Below, piece by piece: positions 1 to 6,505 of a stretch of DNA of 10,749 nt. The notes under the pieces are model-generated. The model was not told the DNA's origin, made no database searches, and saw only the letters and a list, made by a program, of their open reading frames with translations. Position numbers and translations under genes: made by a program. The DNA comes from JBHPCZ01 sp042573625 (GTDB lineage: Bacteria > Desulfobacterota > Desulfobacteria > Desulfobacterales > UBA11574): assembly GCA_042573625.1 (NCBI GenBank), contig JBHPCZ010000113.1:1-10749 (forward strand), read 5' to 3'. The number at the start of each line of letters is the position of its first letter. Position 1 is the stretch's first letter.

Positions 1-54
1 AGCCTGCGCCTCGGAGAGCCGGATCAGAGACAGTTGGCTCTGCCACCAACCTTA
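1..54. repeat. 54-bp inverted repeat, left copy
   Basis: Bases 1-54 are the exact reverse complement of 1468-1521, and identity stops at base 55. The copy could extend left of the window. It contains its own short inverted arms (gagcc at 16-20 and ggctc at 36-40), so each copy can fold. The reading frame of the downstream GH13-like gene stays open through it, but the translation of 1-49 does not look like GH13. The repeat therefore seems to be foreign sequence joined to the gene. What kind of repeat it is I do not know. Confidence 0.9.
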
Positions 55-721
55 TGAACTCTGCGTCACGACGCGGGATTCGCTGACAAAACTGGACAAC
101 CCGGTTTTGGAAGTAAAAAGATATATGGCGTTTAAAACACTGGCTTTGGCGCTGATGGGACGCAACGTAAAGGCCATGTATTTTAATGATCTGATGGGGC
201 TTCAAAACGACTACGAACTGGCAAATAAAACCGGAGAGCTCAGAAATATCAAAAGAACCAAATCAGATCGTATCAAACTCGAACAACTTATCAGCGATCC
301 GTCCAATGTGGAATACTGGATCGCCAAACAGATGAACAATACCATCGCCCTGGTTGATTCAGACCCTGCTTTCAATCCCCGCGGCATCGAAGCCCGCCTT
401 GTGGTCGATTCCGCCCAGCCTTCGGTTGCAATGCTTCACAATCATTATGATAACCATAATACGCTGGTTATCATCAACACTTCCGGGAAAAATGTGCAGG
501 TTCAAATTCGGTTGTCCGCCTTCGGGCTGGATCGTCAAAAGAACCTTATCAACAACTTCACAGCAGCGACAATCCCGAATCCTGCAGGAGAGGATGCGAT
601 CACTATGGAAATCAAGCCATTCGACCGATTCTGGATCAAAAACGAAAAGGTCGAAATTTCTCAGGAGTTATGGGTTGAGGTTGGGCCTGAAGAAGAGATG
701 ACAACAGCGCTGACAATATAG
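2..721 (+). CDS. C-terminal part of a GH13_18 phosphorylase (sucrose/glucosylglycerate phosphorylase family), 5'-truncated
   Basis: The frame is open from the window edge to TAG at 719-721. From the codon at 50 it reads PYELCVTTRDSL, then LEVKRYMAFKTLALALMGR, AMYFNDLMGLQNDY and KTGELRNIKR. This matches the last barrel strands of GH13_18 enzymes (family pattern PYELN..YFDAL, DRFLA.QAI.L...GVPGIYFHSL.GS.ND, ..TGR.R.INR). A C-terminal beta domain follows (DPAFNPRG..., LVIINTSG). Enzymes of this family split sucrose or glucosylglycerate with phosphate in the cytoplasm. The catalytic Asp/Glu/Asp residues lie upstream in the family and are absent here. Sequence before PYEL belongs to the 54-bp repeat and is not GH13-like, so the gene is probably disrupted. 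The first internal start would be TTG at 107 or ATG at 125. An intact gene extending left of the window cannot be fully excluded. Confidence 0.7.
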   Translation, partial: ACASESRIRDSWLCHQPYELCVTTRDSLTKLDNPVLEVKRYMAFKTLALALMGRNVKAMYFNDLMGLQNDYELANKTGELRNIKRTKSDRIKLEQLISDPSNVEYWIAKQMNNTIALVDSDPAFNPRGIEARLVVDSAQPSVAMLHNHYDNHNTLVIINTSGKNVQVQIRLSAFGLDRQKNLINNFTAATIPNPAGEDAITMEIKPFDRFWIKNEKVEISQELWVEVGPEEEMTTALTI

Positions 722-736
722 TTAATCATGGGTAAA

Positions 737-755
737 CCCCCGGCTTTGCCGGAGG
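737..755. repeat. GC-rich hairpin after the GH13 fragment
   Basis: The stem cccccggc, loop ttt, and gccggagg form an 8-position stem with one mismatch, 16 bp after the stop codon. There is no T-run after it on the + strand, so it is more like a REP-type hairpin than an intrinsic terminator. Other short GCGGG/CCGGC hairpins occur between genes in this window. Confidence 0.5.
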
Positions 756-941
756 TCACTGAATGTATTATTTACGCTGCCTTACGTTCAATTGTGCCAT
801 CAATTTTAAATGGTAATTGTGCTGTGTATAAAACTGAATGTAGTGTAGAAAATCAAACAACGCACTTTGAGAATTTAACATGTTTCCTACGGATAGTTCT
901 TTAAGCCCCGGTAACGATCTTCATTTTAATTGACATCTGTA

Positions 942-950
942 TGATATAAT
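942..950 (+). promoter_or_regulatory. Extended -10 promoter for the lipoprotein gene
   Basis: TGATATAAT is a TGn extension plus a perfect TATAAT at 945-950, about 80 bp before the start codon. A TTGACA occurs at 930-935, but it lies only 9 bp from the -10, too close to act with it. The extended -10 could work without a good -35. Confidence 0.4.
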
Positions 951-957
951 GAGAAAC

Positions 958-1010
958 AAGCGGTTAATGGGATGGGGGTGGGATAACCTTTCCACAATAC
1001 CTTACCGCTT
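958..1010 (+). promoter_or_regulatory. Nested hairpin in the lipoprotein mRNA leader
   Basis: aagcggt (958-964) pairs with accgctt (1004-1010). Inside, gtggga (978-983) pairs with ttccac (990-995) with one G-T pair. The structure sits between the predicted promoter and the ATG at 1034. It could affect mRNA stability or translation. It does not match a riboswitch class I recognise. Confidence 0.3.
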
Positions 1011-1033
1011 AAACTTTAATCTGGGTATCTGCC

Positions 1034-1438
1034 ATGAAAAAATCTAAATTGGCAATTCCACTTCTGGCCCTGCTGGTCTTCGGATGCGCTTCGCTAGAGC
1101 TCTCAAAGCAAATGAAAAAGTTTGATCTGACGTCGGAGAATTACGCCACTGCCATCAAGTGGTCTGACTTCGAAGCTGCTTACTATTCTAGCAAGGATGC
1201 ACAAATCGAAAGCAAACCTCCAGATCTCAGCAAACTTAAGCTTGTTAAAGTGACATCTTACGAAGTCAGACAGTTCATTGTGTCAGAAGACAAGTCCCAG
1301 GTCCGCCAGATCGTAGAGATTAATTACTACAAGCTCAATTACAATGTGGTAAGAACCATTTTAGACCATCAGCTATGGGAATACGACCCGGAAGGTAAAA
1401 TCTGGTATCTCCGGAGCGAACTACCTGACTTCAAGTAA
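1034..1438 (+). CDS. Small predicted lipoprotein, function unknown
   Basis: This 134-aa protein has a clear lipoprotein signal: KK at 2-3, a hydrophobic stretch at about 7-16 and the lipobox-like VFGC with Cys18. Ala-Ser follows the cysteine, so outer-membrane sorting is more likely than inner-membrane retention. The mature part is mixed alpha/beta. It begins YATAIKWSDFEAA and contains a run of alternating strands (VRQIVEINYYKLNY, then QLWEYDPEGKIWYL), a pattern seen in NTF2-like or small beta-sheet lipoproteins. That fold is only a guess. No strong Shine-Dalgarno precedes the ATG. The gene stands alone, with its own promoter and leader hairpin upstream and the right copy of the 54-bp repeat 29 bp after its stop. 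Confidence 0.75.
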   Translation: MKKSKLAIPLLALLVFGCASLELSKQMKKFDLTSENYATAIKWSDFEAAYYSSKDAQIESKPPDLSKLKLVKVTSYEVRQFIVSEDKSQVRQIVEINYYKLNYNVVRTILDHQLWEYDPEGKIWYLRSELPDFK

Positions 1439-1467
1439 ATATGTAAAAGTTCATTACCCTGGGACGC

Positions 1468-1521
1468 TAAGGTTGGTGGCAGAGCCAACTGTCTCTGATC
1501 CGGCTCTCCGAGGCGCAGGCT
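1468..1521. repeat. 54-bp inverted repeat, right copy
   Basis: This is the exact reverse complement of bases 1-54. It lies between the lipoprotein gene and the cyclic-nucleotide-binding gene and overlaps no convincing gene. The two copies flank 1413 bp holding the GH13 remnant and the lipoprotein gene. No transposase lies between them. The sequence to the right (1522 on) does not contain the missing GH13 part. Confidence 0.9.
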
Positions 1522-1610
1522 CTACTAGCCGGAGGCCCTGAGGGACCAGATTTTTTAGGCCCAAACCCAAATGATGCTCCCAATTATTATGAAAACGTCG
1601 AGAGGTAACC

Positions 1611-2138
1611 GTGATTGAATCAAAGTATCTAAAGGCCGACAGCCAGAATGTCGAAAAATTGATGGCCATACCGAGTCTAAAGAAATTTAAGACCGAGCAT
1701 CTTTGCACCATTTTACGGCAAAGCAAAATCAGAAAATACGAACATGATGAGGTAATCATACAGGAGGGGGATACCGACCCCTGGCTTTATTTTGTTTTAT
1801 CGGGAAAAGTAAAAATCCTGAAACAGGGGGAAGTAATCATCGTAATCGATCGGCAGGGTGAAGTTTTGGGAGAAATGAGCCTCATTGACGGGTCCGTGCG
1901 TTCATCAACGATCCGCTCCGAAGGGAATACTGTCTGCTTGGCAGTTGACTCCTCCGCCTCCAATACGATGGTGTCAAAGGAAGAGAAAAGAGAGTACTTA
2001 CTGATCCTGTACAAAATCTTCATGGACGCCATGTCTGCCCGATTGCGCTTGAGAACCGAAGAGATTGCTGCTGTCAGAAAAGAGAACAGTCGACTTCGAG
2101 AAGAAATTGAAAGGCTTAAAAAGCAACTCGGAAAGTGA
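1611..2138 (+). CDS. Cyclic-nucleotide-binding domain protein with C-terminal coiled coil
   Basis: This 175-aa protein starts at GTG, chosen because agagg ends 5 bases upstream. A single cNMP-binding beta-barrel (CAP_ED type) spans about residues 18-115. It shows the barrel pattern VIIQEGDTDPWLYFVLSGKVKIL and the phosphate-binding cassette G87-E88...R97-S-S-T, so the Glu and Arg that contact the cyclic nucleotide are present. About residues 145-173 form a charged heptad coiled coil (EEIAAVRKENSRLREEIERL). There is no helix-turn-helix, so it is not a CRP/FNR transcription factor. It more likely acts as a cytoplasmic sensor or adaptor that dimerises through the tail. The partner is unknown and the neighbours give no hint. 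It seems to be a single-gene unit. Confidence 0.85.
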   Translation: MIESKYLKADSQNVEKLMAIPSLKKFKTEHLCTILRQSKIRKYEHDEVIIQEGDTDPWLYFVLSGKVKILKQGEVIIVIDRQGEVLGEMSLIDGSVRSSTIRSEGNTVCLAVDSSASNTMVSKEEKREYLLILYKIFMDAMSARLRLRTEEIAAVRKENSRLREEIERLKKQLGK

Positions 2139-2441
2139 TCGGATCATGGAACATTTTCGGGCATTTCTCCCCCCCTGTGCTATCTTCTTCCCAGATATCT
2201 GTCGAATATTGCCCGAATTGCGTAAGAGTTGACGATGCCCCAAGCCCAAGGCGCCCGGATTCTATCGAGACTGCGAACCCTTGACAACACAAACACTGCA
2301 GGCGTCAAACCGAAGACGCCATGGAGGCTAACGAGATGACCGATGCACTATAGAAGATGGTGAGTGTTAGATTTAAGGGAATTCTCTCTTTGTGACTGAC
2401 GCCCATAACCTTTTTATACTTTTCCTATATGGAGGTGATTT
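2139..2441. other. Intergenic region before the exported Lys-rich protein
   Basis: I see no gene here. An 8-bp inverted repeat lies at 2156-2163 and 2210-2217 (ttcgggca/tgcccgaa, 46-nt loop). A short hairpin lies at 2301-2320 (ggcgtc, 8-nt loop, gacgcc). No convincing promoter pair was found. A tiny ATG frame at 2321 stops after ten codons. Confidence 0.4.
2431..2438 (+). promoter_or_regulatory. Full-consensus Shine-Dalgarno for the Lys-rich exported protein
   Basis: GGAGGTGA is an eight-base match to the anti-Shine-Dalgarno sequence. The GGAGG core lies 6 bases before the ATG at 2442. It is the strongest ribosome binding site in the window and fixes the start. Confidence 0.8.
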
Positions 2442-3047
2442 ATGAAGAGAATATTGATTACTTTTCTTTTTGTTGTTTTTTGCTGTTGCCAGTTTGCCTA
2501 TGCTGGCAATACGTCGACCGGTGACTCAGAATTGGACCGGTCCCTCGAGACATTGAATAAAGGTGCTAAAGAAAACACTAGCGAGTTTGCAAAAAAACTG
2601 GGCCGAAAGTTTGGTGTTTCAGAATCGACCACTGAGCGGCTTCTCAATCGTGTCGGGATGTCCCCTAGTGATGTCTACATGACGGCAAAAGTTTCCAAAA
2701 TTTCAAAACGTTCCATAGAAGATGTCGAAAATGCGTATAAGGAAAATAAAGGCAAAGGATGGGGCGTCATCGCAAAGAAAATGGGCATCAAACCGGGTTC
2801 TAAAGAATTCCACGAGTTAAAAAGAGATGATTCTGGCATGCTGAATGACTACAAAGGCAAAGGGAAGAAGAAAAAGGATAAAGGAAAAGAGGATAAGGCT
2901 AAAGGAAAGAAGGGAAACGCCAAAGGGAAAAAGGGAAAAGGAAAGAAAGGCGGACCAGCAGAGGACGATCAGGAAGCAGCAGAAAATGACAAAAGTAAAA
3001 AGAAAGGGTTCTTTGAAAGATGGTTTGGTGGCAGTAAAAAAGAATAG
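2442..3047 (+). CDS. Exported protein with extremely lysine-rich tail
   Basis: This 201-aa protein has a type I signal peptide: KR at 2-3, hydrophobic core at 4-18 and a likely AYA cut after residue 21. The run CCC at 14-16 sits inside the signal and does not form a lipobox. The mature N-half is helical and polar. It carries a segment at about 100-127 (KGKGWGVIAKKMGIKPGSKEFH) that I associate with short exported proteins of Geobacter-like and Desulfobacterota genomes, though I cannot search for it. Residues about 137-172 are almost only K, G, E, D and A (KGKGKKKKDKGKEDK and repeats), reminiscent of histone-H1-like tails. The protein ends FFERWFGGSKKE. Function is unknown; binding of a polyanion such as nucleic acid, polysaccharide or envelope polymer is an inference from charge. 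The strong ribosome binding site suggests high expression. Confidence 0.75.
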   Translation: MKRILITFLFVVFCCCQFAYAGNTSTGDSELDRSLETLNKGAKENTSEFAKKLGRKFGVSESTTERLLNRVGMSPSDVYMTAKVSKISKRSIEDVENAYKENKGKGWGVIAKKMGIKPGSKEFHELKRDDSGMLNDYKGKGKKKKDKGKEDKAKGKKGNAKGKKGKGKKGGPAEDDQEAAENDKSKKKGFFERWFGGSKKE

Positions 3048-3413
3048 AGTAAACGTATTTTGCAATTAAATTGGCACTTTGCTCCTTCAAAGGTTTGCCC
3101 ATTTTTAACATGGTTTCGGGTTTTTCACGGTTCGTATAACCCGTAAGCAGAGGTTTTTACACGGCTCAAATCATTTTTTCATTCTTGTTGCTTTCATCTG
3201 TAATTCTATGCTTTTTTGTTCTTTAATATAATTTTGTTCCGCTTTCTTATAGATTAATATTACGGCTAAAATTATCAATATAATGCTCGCTGCTTTGACA
3301 ATGATTTTGGTCATAATCTTCATTCCCCTATACAAACAAATTTATAATTTTTAAAAGATACTCACGAGGTTAAAAACCTATCGACATTGAAAACCACGGG
3401 TATAAAAAACTCG
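3048..3413. other. AT-rich gap with one small minus-strand ORF
   Basis: This gap contains the 50-codon membrane-protein ORF at 3171-3323 (minus). A weak inverted repeat lies near 3128-3145 (acggtt/aacccgt, one bulge), downstream of that ORF's stop on its own strand and without a T-run. I see nothing else. Confidence 0.4.
3171..3323 (-). CDS. Small single-span membrane protein (47-50 aa)
   Basis: The minus-strand frame from ATG at 3323 to TGA at 3173-3171 encodes about 50 aa beginning MKIMTKIIVKAAS. One strongly hydrophobic segment (ASIILIILAVILIY, about residues 12-25) is followed by a charged, helical tail rich in K, Q and E that ends RMKK. AGGGG lies just before the first ATG and about 10 bases before the second ATG (3314), so the true start may be 3314 (47 aa). 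It lies downstream of the YkgJ-like gene on the same strand, 91 bp away, and could be cotranscribed with it. It has the look of a real bitopic small protein, but no family was recognised. Confidence 0.45.
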   Translation of the reverse strand: MKIMTKIIVKAASIILIILAVILIYKKAEQNYIKEQKSIELQMKATRMKK

Positions 3414-4244
3414 TTACATAAAAATCACCTCCGGCGGCTGAAGATATCTCTTGAGGCGATTTACCTGATTTCCCTCTATCTTGAAAACAGTCTCCGGTTT
3501 GACCATCTTTTCAACAAGCGGATCCATCAAAGTATCGTCTTTGAGCTGATTAAACAAACGCGTTATCCCGGGCAGCTCGTCGAGAGTGGGCACTTTCTTC
3601 TCAATGTTGTCAAAAAAACCGGTGGGTTTCAGTTTTTCATGGACGAGTCGGTTGTAATCCCGGATGGTAAACGATCCTTTTGTCGGATTATCTTTTTTCA
3701 ACAGTCGGGTTAGCGGCTTGGCGTCAATGATAAAGGATGGAACACCAAATAGAAAATAGCTGGAAAGCGCCTCTTCCTTTTTGCCCATTCTTTTGAGTTC
3801 CTTTAACGCCTTCTTTCTTTTGTCCGAGACGATGATTTCTTTTCTCAAACACGGGAACCTGTCAAAGGCTGGATGTTTGGTAAGCTCCGACACAAGGCCT
3901 TTTATATAATGATACTCGGGGAAGAGAATGCAGTTTAGGGGTTTTGAGTCATGAACTTCGCAGCGAGTCTCTTTCAATAAAGGGCATGGTTTTTTCAGTT
4001 TTACCAAGAGGCGTTTGTAACGGGGATTGATCTCAAAAACCTCCAACCCGATGTGGCAGTGATGGAAAAAGAGATCCGAAACCGGGGTATTGAGGTCAAG
4101 GCTGAGCCGAACCAAATCAAAGAGCGTTACCTCGACATTAATGTCATCCATCCAGCACCCGGGCGCATCGCACTCTTTGGGGCACTGAAAATCGGATTTT
4201 GTTTCGGCAAGGCTGGCCTGATACTGAAAATAGCTATCCGGCAT
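3414..4244 (-). CDS. YkgJ-family cysteine-cluster protein
   Basis: The frame is open from TTG at 4295 (293 aa) and has an ATG at 4244 (276 aa). I chose the ATG because MPDSYFQYQASL looks like a natural start; TTG at 4295 has AGGG 7 bases upstream and remains possible. With the ATG start, eight cysteines all fall in the N-terminal half: 21, 25, 30, 63, 87, 95, 104 and 132. The segment CPLLKETRCEVHDSKPLNC is the typical YkgJ/UPF0153 pattern (C.fL....C.iy..RP..C), and the protein is thought to bind zinc or an Fe-S cluster. The C-terminal half is charged and helical, with no cysteine. The substrate is unknown. It is monocistronic or leads the small membrane ORF downstream. Confidence 0.8.
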   Translation of the reverse strand: MPDSYFQYQASLAETKSDFQCPKECDAPGCWMDDINVEVTLFDLVRLSLDLNTPVSDLFFHHCHIGLEVFEINPRYKRLLVKLKKPCPLLKETRCEVHDSKPLNCILFPEYHYIKGLVSELTKHPAFDRFPCLRKEIIVSDKRKKALKELKRMGKKEEALSSYFLFGVPSFIIDAKPLTRLLKKDNPTKGSFTIRDYNRLVHEKLKPTGFFDNIEKKVPTLDELPGITRLFNQLKDDTLMDPLVEKMVKPETVFKIEGNQVNRLKRYLQPPEVIFM

Positions 4245-4831
4245 GATCAAAAGGTGCCTTATCTGAACATTCGGGGCAAAGTCCGGCAAATTCAAGAGTA
4301 TGCCCTATTATTTGAAAAACAGCCGCTCCGCAAATCTCATCTGCACTCTTTCTGCAGCTTTTCCGGAATCAACTTTCGCTGCTGGGTCATCCTCAGGTTT
4401 TTTCTTTCTAAATACCTTTTTCCTTCTCAACCAATTGTTTTTCCTATATTTCTAACGTTCCCTAAACTGAAAAAAGGATTATATCAAGTTTGAACTCCGG
4501 TTTCAAGGTTAAACACCGTCTGCACCTCCGCTATGTTTACAAAATGCATTTATCATGATACGTGAACGGCTTTACAGACGCTTTCACTTCGACAATTTAA
4601 TTGACCCGCAAATATGTTTTATAAATAGTGCCCATCTTTTAATTCCACTATAGGCACTGTGGGTTTCCAGTTCATAAATGCGCAATTTTTTGCAAGGTCA
4701 AGGAAAACAAGGGGTTGCGCGGAGACGTACTTTAGTACGTCGCACAAGGAAGCCCGCGGTTTGAAGCCGAGATTGCGGGAAAGGGCCATTTATGGATGGA
4801 AACTAAATATTAACTACATATAGGTGTATAA
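4245..4831. other. Divergent intergenic region, YkgJ gene to ETF-QO gene
   Basis: This gap lies between two divergently transcribed genes, so promoters for both should be here. I see no clear -35/-10 pair. Bases 4296-4660 are AT-rich with no convincing gene. The right third is filled by the MITE-like element at 4663-4803. Confidence 0.4.
4663..4803. mobile_element. MITE-like palindromic element, 141 bp
   Basis: The ends are imperfect terminal inverted repeats. Left 4663-4680 (gtttccagttcataaatg) matches the reverse complement of right 4787-4803 (catttatggatggaaac), apart from a short internal mismatch and indel. Inside is a strong hairpin: gacgtac (4724-4730), loop ttta, gtacgtc (4735-4741), extended by ttgcgc (4715-4720) against gcacaa (4742-4747). 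Two smaller hairpins lie at 4682-4693 and 4753-4780 (cccgc/gcggg). There is no ORF. The right end recurs at 9602-9630 (reversed) and in weaker form at 10361-10381. I read it as a non-autonomous repeat. Clear target-site duplications are not visible. It ends 28 bp before the ETF-QO start, so it lies in that gene's leader or promoter region. Confidence 0.65.
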
Positions 4832-6505
4832 ATGACGACAGAACGCGAAAAGATTGAATTTGATGTACTTTTTGTGGGCGGCGGTCCTGCAAGCCTTGCA
4901 GGTGCCATCCGGTTGATGCAGATTTCAGAGAAGAAGGGTTTCGACCTGGAAGTTGCACTCATTGAAAAAGGGGCGGATATCGGATCCCATTCCGTCAGCG
5001 GGGCCATCCTGAATCCGGTTTCCTTGAAAGAGCTCATCCCGGATTTTTTAGAAAAAGACTGCCCTGTTGAGACAACGGTTAGAGGTGACGAATTCCGTTT
5101 CCTGACGCGAAGCAGATCCTTTCGTCTTCCATTGACCCCCAGGCAAATGCACAACAAAGGCCATTACGTTATCAGTCTCTCCAAGTTCACCCGATGGCTG
5201 GCCGGTATTGCCGAAGAACTTGGCGTCAATATCTTCCCCGGCTTTGCGGGAAAAGAGGTCCTTTATGCCGATGATCAGAAGACCATCATTGGTGTTCGAA
5301 CCGGAGATAAAGGCCTTGACAAGAACGGTTCGCCCAAGGGTAATTTCGAGCCCGGTATCGATCTTATGGCCAAGGCAACAATATTCGGTGAAGGCGCCCG
5401 GGGAAATCTGATGCAGGATATCGCGCAAAAGTTCGATCTTTTTTCCGGGAAAATGCCTCAGGTGTTTGAAACAGGGATTAAAGAGGTTATCCAACTGCCT
5501 GAAAATAATTATTTCACAACAAGCAAGGGCAACGACATTCATACCCTCGGCTATCCGCTGGGCTTGAATACGCCTGGCGGCGGTTTTATCTACGAGATGA
5601 AAGACAACAAGGTGACCATCGGATTTCTTGTGGGGCTTGCTTATCAGGATCCGATGCTTGATCTGTATGAGGAATTTATTAAATTCAAGCAGCATCCTTT
5701 TGTGACAAGTATCATCAAAGACGGCAAGGTCGTTGAACAGGGAGCGCGAACGGTTTCGACCGGCGGATATTATACTATCCCGAGGCTTGCTGTTGACGGC
5801 GGTCTCTTTGTCGGCGGCAGCGCAGCCATGCAGGACACACCGGGGCTCAAAGGTATCCATGTGTCCATGAAATCGGGTATGCTGGCGGCAGAAGCGGTCA
5901 TCCATGCGATTGAAAAGAAGGACTTCACTCAGGAAGCCCTTGGCCATTATCAAACGCTTTTTGAAAACAGCTGGTTAAAAGAGGAGATCTATGAGGGTCG
6001 AAATTTTTCTCAGGCCCTTTCAATGAAATTCCCGACCAAACTGATCCACCTGGGGGCTCAATATTACACCAAGGGCCGGGGCATCTTCGACAGAATGCCG
6101 ATTGAAGCGGATTTCCGGACATATACCTCTGTAAAAGGACTTCAACAGAAAACGCAGACAGATGTTGACCCAAAAAGCTATGACGGTGTTCTGTATGTAG
6201 ACAAACTGACCGGTGTTTATCTGTCCAAAACCATGCACAGGGAGGATCAGCCGTCTCATATTATTGTTCACGACACGGACCTGTGTGTCAACGAATGCTA
6301 CAATACCTTTCGGAGTCCCTGCACAAAATTCTGCCCGGGTAACGTATACGAAATCGAAGAAGATGAAACATCATCGCAAAGGCGGCTGATACTAAATCCT
6401 TCCAATTGTCTTCACTGCAAAACCTGCGATATAAAAGACCCTTACAACAATGTAACCTGGACGTGCCCGGAGGGGGGAGAAGGACCCGGATATACGATGC
6501 TTTAA
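4832..6505 (+). CDS. etfDH: Electron transfer flavoprotein:quinone oxidoreductase (ETF-QO)
   Basis: This is a full-length 557-aa ETF-QO. It takes electrons from reduced ETF (loaded by acyl-CoA and related dehydrogenases) through FAD and a 4Fe-4S cluster to membrane quinone, probably menaquinone in this group. The FAD-binding dinucleotide fold starts DVLFVGGGPASLAGA (about 11-25). HSVSGAILNP and GYYTIPRLAVDGGLFVGGSA are typical of the family, as is GIHVSMKSGMLAAEA. The C-terminal ferredoxin-like domain supplies Cys501 in CPGNVYE and Cys526, 529 and 532 in NCLHCKTCDIKDP, with the 25-3-3 spacing of mammalian ETF-QO. It ends TWTCPEGGEGPGYTML like its homologues. AGGTG lies 5 bases before the ATG. 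No etfA, etfB or dehydrogenase gene is adjacent, so partners must be encoded elsewhere. Confidence 0.95.
   Translation: MTTEREKIEFDVLFVGGGPASLAGAIRLMQISEKKGFDLEVALIEKGADIGSHSVSGAILNPVSLKELIPDFLEKDCPVETTVRGDEFRFLTRSRSFRLPLTPRQMHNKGHYVISLSKFTRWLAGIAEELGVNIFPGFAGKEVLYADDQKTIIGVRTGDKGLDKNGSPKGNFEPGIDLMAKATIFGEGARGNLMQDIAQKFDLFSGKMPQVFETGIKEVIQLPENNYFTTSKGNDIHTLGYPLGLNTPGGGFIYEMKDNKVTIGFLVGLAYQDPMLDLYEEFIKFKQHPFVTSIIKDGKVVEQGARTVSTGGYYTIPRLAVDGGLFVGGSAAMQDTPGLKGIHVSMKSGMLAAEAVIHAIEKKDFTQEALGHYQTLFENSWLKEEIYEGRNFSQALSMKFPTKLIHLGAQYYTKGRGIFDRMPIEADFRTYTSVKGLQQKTQTDVDPKSYDGVLYVDKLTGVYLSKTMHREDQPSHIIVHDTDLCVNECYNTFRSPCTKFCPGNVYEIEEDETSSQRRLILNPSNCLHCKTCDIKDPYNNVTWTCPEGGEGPGYTML

Larger units (their letters stand above)
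722..1033. other. Intergenic region, GH13 fragment to lipoprotein gene
   Basis: This gap holds the hairpin at 737-755, an extended -10 promoter near 942-950 and a hairpin-forming leader before the lipoprotein gene. The part from 760 to 920 is AT-rich, and I see no gene in it. Confidence 0.5.

Noticed and set aside
930..950. TTGACA plus TATAAT as a standard sigma-70 promoter
   Set aside because: The spacing is only 9 bp. Kept instead as an extended -10 element.
1461..1560. Possible c-di-GMP-I (GEMM) riboswitch because of GGGACGC
   Set aside because: The GGGACGC core is present, but the upstream GGGCAAACC segment and the paired helices of that class are missing, and the same sequence is part of the 54-bp repeat.
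1454..1759. Minus-strand 101-aa frame across the right 54-bp repeat
   Set aside because: It is antisense to the start of the cyclic-nucleotide-binding gene and its C-terminal part is repeat translation. It has no family resemblance.
2321..2353. Ten-codon ATG frame (MEANEMTDAL) before the Lys-rich exported protein
   Set aside because: Too short, no ribosome binding site, and a continuing frame after the TAG is also short.
4053..4493. Plus-strand 146-aa frame overlapping the YkgJ-family gene
   Set aside because: More than half is antisense to the YkgJ gene, and the remainder is AT-rich with no recognisable motif or ribosome binding site.
5048..5953. Minus-strand 301-aa frame inside ETF-QO
   Set aside because: It is long but lies wholly antisense to a securely identified gene, with a composition typical of a shadow frame.
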